From: Candidatus Tenderia electrophaga
Lineage (GTDB): Bacteria > Pseudomonadota > Gammaproteobacteria > Tenderiales > Tenderiaceae
DNA: 64,000 nt
Direction of reading: 5' to 3'
Assembly (NCBI GenBank): GCA_001447805.1
Contig: CP013099.1
Location: 2,365,181-2,429,180 of the forward strand
This document shows, in pieces, positions 58,044 through 64,000 of the stretch. Made by a program: the position numbers and the translations under genes. Under the pieces are notes generated by a model. It ran no database searches and was not told the origin of the DNA. It saw only the letters and a list, made by a program, of their open reading frames with translations. Numbering within the stretch: position 1 is the stretch's first letter; the number at the start of each line of letters is the position of its first letter.

Positions 58044-58862
58044 ATGACCGAACCGGAACTGCCGCTCATTCTGGAAGCGGAGCAGTTGCTGCCGCGCCTG
58101 GGTGACGAACAGCTGCTCATCATCGATGTGTCCGATCCGGAAACCCACCGCGCCTACCATGTCCCCGGCGCCGTCCATTTACCCTATCAACAACTGACCT
58201 GCGAACTGCCGCCCGGCGCCGGTGAACTCTCGCCCCAGGCACCGCTGGCCCGGGTCCTGAACCGCATCGGTCTGCGCCCCGGGGCGCATGTCATCGCCTA
58301 CGACAACGAGGACAACGGCCGCGCCGCGCGCCTGCTCTGGACCCTCGACCTCGTCGGCCACCCTCACTATTCCCTGCTCAACGGCGGCCTGCCCGCCTGG
58401 CTCGATGAACGTCACCCGGTCGAAGAAGGTGACACGCCGCCCGAACCCGTTGAGCGCAAATTCAACTACCAGCCTGACGGAAGCGCCGTCGATCTGCTCT
58501 ATCTGCTGCAACACCTAAATGACAGCTCGATCACCCTGCTTGACGCCCGCACGCCAGAAGAATTTTCGGGGCGGGAAATACGTGCCCGACGCGGTGGCCA
58601 CATCCCCGGCGCCGTCAATCTGGATCACCGCCGCCTGCTCGCGCCGGAACACAGCATGCGCCTCAAGCCAGAGAAAGAGTTAAATAAAATCATCAAAGAG
58701 TTGAAGATAAAACCTAAACAGGAAATCATCACCTATTGCCACACCCACCGCCGCTCGGCCCTGCTCTACATCGCCCTCAAAAGCCTCGGCTTCGACAAGC
58801 TCAAGGCCTATCCAGGCTCCTGGGCCGAATGGGGTAACAATCTGGACACACCGGTGGAGTAA
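58044..58862 (+). CDS. two-domain sulfurtransferase (rhodanese family)
   Basis: A 272-residue protein made of two rhodanese domains. The N-terminal one (about 10-125) has the loop YDNEDNGRA with Asp in place of the catalytic Cys, so it is inactive. The C-terminal one has LLDARTPEEF and the active Cys in YCHTHRRSAL, a loop typical of thiosulfate or 3-mercaptopyruvate sulfurtransferases. The ATG at 58044 with AAGGGAG is chosen. It may take part in sulfur oxidation or sulfur relay; the donor is unknown. Confidence 0.92.
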   Translation: MTEPELPLILEAEQLLPRLGDEQLLIIDVSDPETHRAYHVPGAVHLPYQQLTCELPPGAGELSPQAPLARVLNRIGLRPGAHVIAYDNEDNGRAARLLWTLDLVGHPHYSLLNGGLPAWLDERHPVEEGDTPPEPVERKFNYQPDGSAVDLLYLLQHLNDSSITLLDARTPEEFSGREIRARRGGHIPGAVNLDHRRLLAPEHSMRLKPEKELNKIIKELKIKPKQEIITYCHTHRRSALLYIALKSLGFDKLKAYPGSWAEWGNNLDTPVE

Positions 58863-59012
58863 CGGCCTTTGCGGCAAAAAAGTCCCTGAAAAGACCCTCC
58901 CGCTTGGGTTAGAATTACTCCCTACACCGGTCGCCATCATCCGTCTATATTGTCTAACAGCGTGTGGCGAAGCGTGTTTTTTACCCATTCAAAAAACCAA
59001 GGAAGAAACCCC

Positions 59013-59477
59013 ATGAACATAGACATCGGCATTAATGAACAGGACCGTCTCAATATCGCCGCCGGTCTAAAGCGGCTGTTGGCGGACTCCTACACGCTTT
59101 ATCTGCAAACGCACAACTTTCACTGGAATGTCACCGGCCCTCAGTTCCGCGAGCTGCACCTGATGTTCGAAGAGCACTACACTGAACTCGCAACCGCGGT
59201 GGACGAAATCGCGGAACGCATACGCACATTGGATGTCGCCGCGCCCGGCACCTACAAATCTTTCGCGGAACTGAGTTCCATTAAAGAAGTGGAAGGCGTA
59301 CCGGCAGCGAAAGAGATGATCGACATTCTGACTCACGGCCATGAGCAGGTTGTAAAAACCTGCCGCGAAGTGCTGGTGCCGGCTCAGGAAGCGAGCGATG
59401 AATCGACGGCGGCATTGGTCTCCGACCGCATGCGTGTCCATGAGAAAACAGCCTGGATGCTGCGCGCCTTGCAATAA
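59013..59477 (+). CDS. dps: Dps-family ferritin-like protein
   Basis: A 154-residue DNA-protection/iron-storage protein. Inter-subunit ferroxidase residues are in [13 protein letters not shown] and [20 protein letters not shown]. The length is typical. The ATG 59013 follows AAGGAAG. It takes up Fe(II) with peroxide, limiting Fenton damage. A strong terminator follows. Confidence 0.93.
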   Translation: MNIDIGINEQDRLNIAAGLKRLLADSYTLYLQTHNFHWNVTGPQFRELHLMFEEHYTELATAVDEIAERIRTLDVAAPGTYKSFAELSSIKEVEGVPAAKEMIDILTHGHEQVVKTCREVLVPAQEASDESTAALVSDRMRVHEKTAWMLRALQ

Positions 59478-59503
59478 GGGCCCACTGCTCCGGCCACTCC
59501 GCG

Positions 59504-59535
59504 AACCCTCGTTAAGTAATTAACGAGGGTTTAAT
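59504..59535 (+). terminator. intrinsic terminator after dps
   Basis: AACCCTCGTTAA, loop GTAA, TTAACGAGGGTT: a perfect 12-bp stem followed by TTAAT, 26 bases after the dps stop. It can act on both strands. Confidence 0.75.
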
Positions 59536-59874
59536 CACGCCCCCAAACGGCACGCTCATCCGGCAGCGTAGATATGCGTTGGTGAGCAGACCCACCGACA
59601 CGCAAAGCCAGGCCGCTGTCCAACTAATTTCCATCCACATCGCCATTTCCAGAAGCAGCCGAGGCCATGTCCTGATTGAGTGACAAAGCACTGCCATAAA
59701 TAGTAATAAGAATTGTTTTTATTTTCCATTCAATAACTTATACTTGACACCCCGCCCCCTTTCGGGCCACCATCCCCCTCCATTGACCTATCCCCGGTCA
59801 TCGCCAGCCATTCCGTTCGGATAGCCAGCCCACCCCATAACTAATCATCTGCCGAGGAAGCAAAGGAATCTGCC
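59536..59874. other. intergenic region upstream of the bacterioferritin pair, with a Fur-box-like sequence
   Basis: No gene seen. At about 59698-59722 the AT-rich run AATAGTAATAAGAATTGTTT continues to TTATT and resembles overlapping Fur hexamers, as would suit iron storage genes. The match to the 19-bp consensus is imperfect, so this is a tentative call. Confidence 0.35.
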
Positions 59875-60339
59875 ATGAAAGGTAACAAGCCTATTATCAA
59901 ACTCCTCAACCGTGTTTTGAAAAACGAACTGACGTCGACGAGCCAGTTTTTCCTCCATGCCCGCATATATAAGAACTGGGGCTTTAACGAACTCAATGAA
60001 ACGTCCTACAAGGCCTCCATCAAGGCCATGAAACAGGCCGACGATCTCATCAACCGGGTACTGTTCCTGGAGGGTCTGCCCAATCTGCAGGACCTGGGCA
60101 AGCTCCGCATCGGCGAAGACCCAAAAGAAATGATCGAAGCCGACCTGGCCCTGACCACCGAGATCCGCAGCCAATTGGTAGAAGGTATCGCCCAATGTGA
60201 ATCCGCCCCCGATTACGTCAGCCGCGAGCTATTGGAAGAGATGCTGGAACACACTGAAGAATATCTGGATTGGCTGGAGACCCAACTCTCGCTGATTGAC
60301 GACATCGGCATTCAAAACTATCTGCAAAAAATGATGTAA
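59875..60339 (+). CDS. bfr: bacterioferritin, heme-binding subunit with degenerate ferroxidase centre
   Basis: A 154-residue bacterioferritin subunit. Compared with the E. coli Bfr ligands, Glu18 and Glu127 remain, but Glu51 is Ala, His54 is Gln, Glu94 is Thr, His130 is Tyr and Tyr25 is Phe. Met52, the axial heme ligand, is kept ([12 protein letters not shown]). It should therefore bind heme but not oxidise iron by itself. It is followed 10 bases later by the complementary subunit, so a mixed 24-mer is likely, as described for two-subunit Bfr in Neisseria and pseudomonads. Confidence 0.9.
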   Translation: MKGNKPIIKLLNRVLKNELTSTSQFFLHARIYKNWGFNELNETSYKASIKAMKQADDLINRVLFLEGLPNLQDLGKLRIGEDPKEMIEADLALTTEIRSQLVEGIAQCESAPDYVSRELLEEMLEHTEEYLDWLETQLSLIDDIGIQNYLQKMM

Positions 60340-60349
60340 GGAGCACACC

Positions 60350-60817
60350 ATGAAAGGCAATCAAAAAATCATCGACACCCTCAATACGCTCCTCGCCGGT
60401 GAACTCACCGCCATGGATCAATACTTCACCCATTCACGTATGTTTGACGACTGGGGGCTGAGCAAACTCTACGAACGCATCGACCATGAAATGGACGATG
60501 AAAAGCAACACGCTGACGCCCTCATCAAACGCATTCTGTTTTTAGAAGGCACACCGCAAGTGGGTAACCGCGCGCCGCTCAACATCGGCAAAGATGTACC
60601 GGAGATACTGGCCAACGACCTGGCACTGGAAAATCAGGTGATCAACGCACTGCGAAAAGCCATCGCCCAGTGTGAAAAAGAGCAGGACTACCAGACCCGC
60701 GAAATCCTCGAAACCATGCTGGCCGACACCGAAGAGGATCACGCCTACTGGCTGGAAAAACAACTGGGCCTGATCGATAAGATCGGCCTGCAAAATTACT
60801 TGCAATCACAGATGTAA
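60350..60817 (+). CDS. bfr: bacterioferritin, ferroxidase subunit lacking the heme-ligand Met
   Basis: A 155-residue bacterioferritin subunit with all ferroxidase ligands (Glu18, Tyr25, Glu51 and His54 in MDDEKQHAD, Glu94 in LALENQV, Glu127 and His130 in TEEDHAYW) but Lys at position 52 instead of the heme-binding Met. It complements the preceding subunit. It stores iron as a mineral after oxidising Fe(II). The two genes form one operon (gap 10 bases, GGAG before the ATG). Confidence 0.93.
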   Translation: MKGNQKIIDTLNTLLAGELTAMDQYFTHSRMFDDWGLSKLYERIDHEMDDEKQHADALIKRILFLEGTPQVGNRAPLNIGKDVPEILANDLALENQVINALRKAIAQCEKEQDYQTREILETMLADTEEDHAYWLEKQLGLIDKIGLQNYLQSQM

Positions 60818-60831
60818 CAACAGCTATTCAG

Positions 60832-60856
60832 GGGCGCGCGGCTTACAAGCGCGCCC
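60832..60856. terminator. hairpin between bfr and hemP (convergent)
   Basis: GGGCGCGC, 9-base loop, GCGCGCCC. It lies between two convergent genes with no T run, so it may be a bidirectional or factor-assisted terminator. Confidence 0.5.
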
Positions 60857-60917
60857 TGGCTACTATTTCGATGGGTTGGTTACAAACCCAATAACGGCTG
60901 ATCAATGCGCTCTGCTT

Positions 60918-61109
60918 TTATTTGGTAAGAATGAGCTTGCCTTGTTTCGTTTTTCGCAAACGATACTCTTCTCCGCCATGTTCGATAATGATCTCTTTCT
61001 GCCCCGCAAGTAGTTCGTCACTGGTCACTCTGAGCGTCTCGAGGCCCGCTTGTCCTTTGGCTTGCGCTAGCGGCGTCGCCTGAGACGGGGAATTTTTAAA
61101 ATCTCTCAT
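60918..61109 (-). CDS. hemP: hemin uptake protein HemP
   Basis: A 63-residue protein of the HemP/HmuP family, recognised by its C-terminal half: VTSDELLAGQKEIIIEHGG, YRLRKTKQGKLILTK. HemP proteins are required for heme uptake gene expression in several proteobacteria. It is convergent with the bacterioferritin genes; no heme receptor is in the window. Confidence 0.9.
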   Translation of the reverse strand: MRDFKNSPSQATPLAQAKGQAGLETLRVTSDELLAGQKEIIIEHGGEEYRLRKTKQGKLILTK

Positions 61110-61922
61110 TTCGCAACTCTCAATTTAAATAAGATAGCTGTTTAAGAGTGAAAGCGGAAAGCACGATGCGCCCAGAAGGCGCAGCCTTTCCCCGTCATCT
61201 TGCTAGCTAATCAACAAGCTTGGCTGGCTAACCCGAAAACGAACGAGATGGCTGGCAAATCGAATTTTATACGAATACTAATACGAACGATTCGTATTGG
61301 CAATATCGCATGGATTATTTTAAAATTTAGACCGTTTCCATCTACCCGGCGCAACTGCCTGCGAGTGTCGTCGCCTCGGTCTTGGGCGGCAATAGTTTCA
61401 TCGACTTGTTGGCCAGACGACAAACAGTGGAACCACGCGCTTAATACTTACCTCAACGCACCCGTCATCGCTCGCTGCGCCGCAGCTCGGGAGACCGTGA
61501 ATCGGGCCTCATCCACTTCGCCTGGCTTCAGTGATGCTACTGTTCTGGAAGTTAGAGGTTTGTTACTCTGCGCTGCGGCCACCGGCATCCTCTTGAATGT
61601 GTATCGATTCATACCAAGCGCCGGCAAAGTATCGCCTAGACCTAAATTTACCTCGCCACAGCTCACGCTCACGTGACACTTTATGGACGAGATTGGATGA
61701 GATTTATTGATACCTTCAGCCCCCTCGAGAGACGCCATAAAAGAAGAAGATATTTAAATATCAATAATTTAAAAAATATAACCCCATGAGTTCCGAAAAA
61801 AAAATCAGCCCGCACACCCCCATGATGCACAGGTGTTACAGCATTGTTTATTAAGCATTTATAGGAATACAGATTTAAAAGCTACACTATAGGTTACAGT
61901 TTTTAAGATTTTAAAGATTCTG
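61110..61922. other. non-coding or decayed stretch upstream of hemP
   Basis: Several long frames cross this stretch (plus 61200-61676; minus 61448-61738) but none resembles a family I know, and their compositions differ from nearby genes. I treat the stretch as non-coding or decayed. It holds a perfect palindrome at 61280-61298 and becomes very AT-rich at 61735-61900. Confidence 0.4.
61280..61298. promoter_or_regulatory. perfect 8-bp-arm palindrome, possible operator
   Basis: AATACGAACGATTCGTATT: arms AATACGAA/TTCGTATT around CGA. A further ATACGAATA half-like copy lies at 61270-61278. It looks like a dimeric repressor site, about 170 bases upstream of hemP; the regulator is unknown. Confidence 0.45.
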
Positions 61923-62054
61923 ATGCTAAAACAACTGCGCATTGATGATGCCGCTGCCTGTACCAGATGGCCGAGACGCTACATATATCGGCTCGGTGGA
62001 GCGTGGCGCCAGCCGGATGCGCCCAAACCAGTGTCACTTAAACCTTTTAGCTGA
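61923..62054 (+). pseudogene. AlpA-like HTH fragment (possible excisionase remnant)
   Basis: A 43-codon frame whose start LRIDDAAACTRWPRRYIYRL resembles the first helix-turn-helix of AlpA-family excisionases/regulators (usual form LRIDEVAxxTGLSxSTIYRL). It continues with APKPVSL, like the usual PVKLS, and then stops early. There is no clear ribosome site. It probably marks a decayed mobile element near the AlbA_2 gene; it could be chance. Confidence 0.4.
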
Positions 62055-62057
62055 ACT

Positions 62058-63233
62058 CTAAAGTTGACTTGCAGACAGAAGGGTTTGTAGGTGGCGGTTT
62101 AGATCGTGAACACGTTCAACAATGCGTCTCATAGATTGGCCGCCATCACTGTAGAGACGATCGGTTTCCAGCAAATGGAGGTCGTGACCAACCGAGCGAA
62201 GCTCACCCGTAAATTGCCCGCCCGGCTCATCAAGCCGGTAATGACCTACCAGGAGCAGGGATCGACCGATACTGCTTGCTGCCTCCTGTAGATCTTCGAC
62301 ACGGCCATCTTCAGCCATTGCTTCCGCCCTGTTATCGAGGTCCGCAAGCTCGCGCGAAGATCGGCTTATCATATCTGCAATGTCCCTCCTGGACTCATCC
62401 GAAAGCGGTACGGTATCAATGTGCTCTTTCTTTATTTCAGCTGCCTCCCTCACTGCATCTGTAACATACCCCAAAAGCGTACTCCATGATTCCTTACCCA
62501 AAGTCAGGCGATGGGCCGCAGCGGCATCGAGTTTATCAGCTATGGAGCGAAGCCGATCGTCCAGCCTCTTTTCAATTGCGGTGTCATCGGTTGCAAGACG
62601 CCGTAATTCCTCACCTGCACTACCAAGCTGGGTTCGTGAAAGATCAAGCCAGGGATTGACGTTTCTTTTTTCAAACTCACTACCATAAATAAGGACATCA
62701 ATAAGCGTCGCTGCGAGAGAGGACAAAAAGCGGCTGCTCGGGTCCTCTTCTGCCGAAGCAAGTGGATTCGATTTCAGCCATTCTCCGACCCGCTCGATGA
62801 CTTCGTGCGGTTCGGCGGGCCGTGACTGGGACAGATGACGCACATACGGTGTGTTTTTGCTGTAATAAATTGGCTGACTGCCACGGGGAACCTCTATTGC
62901 AAGCACGACAGATTCGGCTTCCATTGCAAACTTCACGACAGGCGTTATCGCGGGCCGGACATTCCCGGAGCAAACGCCTTCAATACGCCTGCAAAGACGG
63001 TCGCGGCCCTCTGGGCTGCCTACGTCCTCAAGACCGGCAAGCGTACCATCGTCACCGACACCAATAAGGATAGTACCGGCATTTGAAGATGCGAAGGCCG
63101 CGATCTCCCGGCTCAACTCATGACCGTTTTCTGGATAGCGCACCATAAACTCCAGATGCTGCCCTTCGCCCCGGTCGCGTAACAGGGGAAGTTCACTGGA
63201 GAGGGCTTCATCAAGCCATTCTGGAGCAGACAT
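62058..63233 (-). CDS. AlbA_2 (Schlafen-like) domain protein
   Basis: A 391-residue protein. Residues about 20-150 form an AlbA_2 / Schlafen-type domain: EGQHLEFMVRYPENG, then ELSREIAAFASSNAGTILIG, VGDDGTLAGLED, and PVVKFAMEAESVVLAIEVPR. The C-terminal 240 residues are mostly helical and charged (DDRLRSIADKLDAAAAHRLT) with no recognised domain. AlbA_2 proteins bind nucleic acid and are common in accessory and defence regions. The role here is unknown. Confidence 0.75.
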   Translation of the reverse strand: MSAPEWLDEALSSELPLLRDRGEGQHLEFMVRYPENGHELSREIAAFASSNAGTILIGVGDDGTLAGLEDVGSPEGRDRLCRRIEGVCSGNVRPAITPVVKFAMEAESVVLAIEVPRGSQPIYYSKNTPYVRHLSQSRPAEPHEVIERVGEWLKSNPLASAEEDPSSRFLSSLAATLIDVLIYGSEFEKRNVNPWLDLSRTQLGSAGEELRRLATDDTAIEKRLDDRLRSIADKLDAAAAHRLTLGKESWSTLLGYVTDAVREAAEIKKEHIDTVPLSDESRRDIADMISRSSRELADLDNRAEAMAEDGRVEDLQEAASSIGRSLLLVGHYRLDEPGGQFTGELRSVGHDLHLLETDRLYSDGGQSMRRIVERVHDLNRHLQTLLSASQL

Positions 63234-63377
63234 ATTTACACCTAGTAACGCCAGGAGCGTCTATCTAGGTCATCATTTGATCCCGGCGAACCAATCGTAC
63301 CGCGTTCGGCTGTACATTTCAGATTGATCATCTATTCGGCATCACTTCGTACAGCAATAACCTGGCCGGTTTATCAA

Positions 63378-63590
63378 TTATTTATTTCGATTCACATTAT
63401 CACTTTTGGAATGATCCGGATTATCTCGCGCATACTCTCGACCGTTGATTTTAACGACATGCGCACCTGGATGTTTACCTTGTTTGATTTCTTTAACGAT
63501 CTCAGTTCGTTTTACTGCTGGTCTACTCCCGATTTTATATGTTTCATTTCGTCCACCGGGGCCGTCATTATTACCAATTATCTTGGTCAT
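63378..63590 (-). CDS. small DUF3892-like protein
   Basis: A 70-residue protein with a Gly/Asn-rich start and the pattern EIVKEIKQGKHPGAHVVKIN, REYARDNPDHSKSDNVN. This resembles DUF3892, a small domain of unknown function. I rely on pattern memory. It starts 24 bases after the GIY-YIG-like gene and probably shares its promoter. Confidence 0.6.
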   Translation of the reverse strand: MTKIIGNNDGPGGRNETYKIGSRPAVKRTEIVKEIKQGKHPGAHVVKINGREYARDNPDHSKSDNVNRNK

Positions 63591-63614
63591 AGCCTTATCC
63601 TCTGTCGTTTAATG

Positions 63615-63917
63615 TTACGGATTCGTAATCGCGGTTTTCAGGTACGCATATACGAACACTGCATCAGAGTCACCACCGCCCCCGCCACCATCACATCCCC
63701 AATCAAGTAGCGATTTTTCTGCGGCTCTGGCGACATCTGAAGATAGGGCCTTACGGTGTGCCCGCCAATGATTTTCCTTTGGTACGCTATGGTCTCCGAA
63801 TACGCGTTGTTCTATATTCTCTGTTATTCCGACATACCAAGATGAAAGGGCACCACCTTGTTTTTGGATGTGAGCAGCGATTTCGTTTACGATTGTTTGC
63901 GCATCTTGAGACTGCAT
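63615..63917 (-). CDS. small GIY-YIG-like protein
   Basis: A 100-residue protein with SSWYVGITENIEQRVFGDH. This matches the core of GIY-YIG endonucleases (Y/V-G-I-T followed by the Arg of the second helix), and a Gly-rich loop near the end (CDGGGGGGDSD) precedes AVFVYAYLKT. It may be a minimal nuclease or an inactive relative; the usual later Glu and Asn are uncertain. GGAG lies 8 bases before the ATG, inside one arm of an inverted repeat. Confidence 0.6.
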   Translation of the reverse strand: MQSQDAQTIVNEIAAHIQKQGGALSSWYVGITENIEQRVFGDHSVPKENHWRAHRKALSSDVARAAEKSLLDWGCDGGGGGGDSDAVFVYAYLKTAITNP

Positions 63918-63984
63918 TTGACTTTCTCCAAATATTCTCTAAAATGAATAGTACGAAAATAAGAGAAATTTTGGAGAAAGTCAA
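63918..63984. promoter_or_regulatory. 23-bp imperfect inverted repeat with promoter and ribosome sites
   Basis: The arms 63918-63940 and 63962-63984 match at 21 of 23 positions around a 21-bp spacer. On the minus strand the right arm gives -35 TTGACT with a -10 TATTTT 17 bases on, and the left arm gives the GGAG ribosome site of the GIY-YIG-like gene. On the plus strand the right arm places GGAGAAAG before a GTG at 63985 that could begin a divergent gene beyond the window. Confidence 0.55.
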
Positions 63985-64000
63985 GTGCTCACGGCGCTCG

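Noticed and set aside
61200-61676. 158-codon plus-strand frame upstream of the AlbA_2 region
   Set aside because: No family resemblance, odd composition, weak start, and it crosses the palindrome at 61280; probably not coding.
61448-61738. Minus-strand frame with a stretch like LTSRTVASLKPGE, considered as an integrase N-terminus
   Set aside because: Only a few residues resemble the start of a tyrosine integrase and nothing of the catalytic domain follows, so it is not called.

Overview
The window is chromosomal DNA, GC-rich in its core genes, from a gammaproteobacterium. The clearest sign is the gene order der-bamB-yfgM-hisS-ispG-rodZ-pilW-rlmN-ndk followed by a full isc operon, with cysE, trmJ and suhB beyond it; guaB-guaA and xseA are also present. 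A Mrp/Nuo-like antiporter subunit, an extra cysteine desulfurase inside the isc operon and a heme-type plus ferroxidase-type bacterioferritin pair would fit a Chromatiales-like sulfur or iron-active lineage, but that placement is inference.

Layout. (1) 1-1840: end of a cation antiporter / proton-translocating membrane complex cluster. (2) 2055-13384: two adjacent accessory segments next to the 3' end of guaA. The guaA stop region (13385-13399) recurs exactly at 8877-8891 and in degraded form at 2055-2072. Both segments also share related left-end sequence (82 bp, about 84 % identical) and right-end 18-mers. I read them as two integrase-less elements stacked at a guaA attachment site. The first carries a Gabija/OLD-type defence operon (OLD nuclease with an apparent +1 frameshift, UvrD-like helicase, and a third protein with a DUF6883-like region) plus a HigBA-type toxin-antitoxin pair. 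The second carries a LysR regulator and a redox/quinone-detoxification set (F420-reductase-like protein, DoxX, a frameshifted glutathionyl-hydroquinone reductase, a DODA-type dioxygenase). (3) 13385-16484: guaBA.

(4) 17041-29607: four consecutive genes for exported DUF11-type surface proteins, among them a 2089-residue OmpA/Ig/beta-barrel protein and a 1486-residue repeat/fibronectin-III protein. A good sigma-54 (-24/-12) promoter match precedes the first. A convergent SGNH-hydrolase/TPR gene follows. In E. coli guaB and xseA are direct divergent neighbours, so this block looks inserted between them. (5) 31564-39122: xseA, an M23 peptidase, a response regulator, a small BamE-like protein and a large GGDEF-EAL sensor.

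(6) 39137-57516: conserved housekeeping block. It runs in two minus-strand transcription units: ndk to der, and cysE/iscR to iscX. The iscR promoter contains a recognisable IscR type 1 operator immediately after the cysE stop; suhB is on the plus strand. (7) 57680-61109: a small unknown protein, a rhodanese, Dps, two bacterioferritin subunits whose active-site residues complement each other, and HemP: an iron/heme handling group. (8) 61110-64000: another accessory stretch with an AlpA-like fragment, an AlbA_2 (Schlafen-like) protein, a DUF3892-like small protein and a GIY-YIG-like small protein behind a 23-bp inverted repeat. No tRNA, rRNA, CRISPR array or integrase gene was found.
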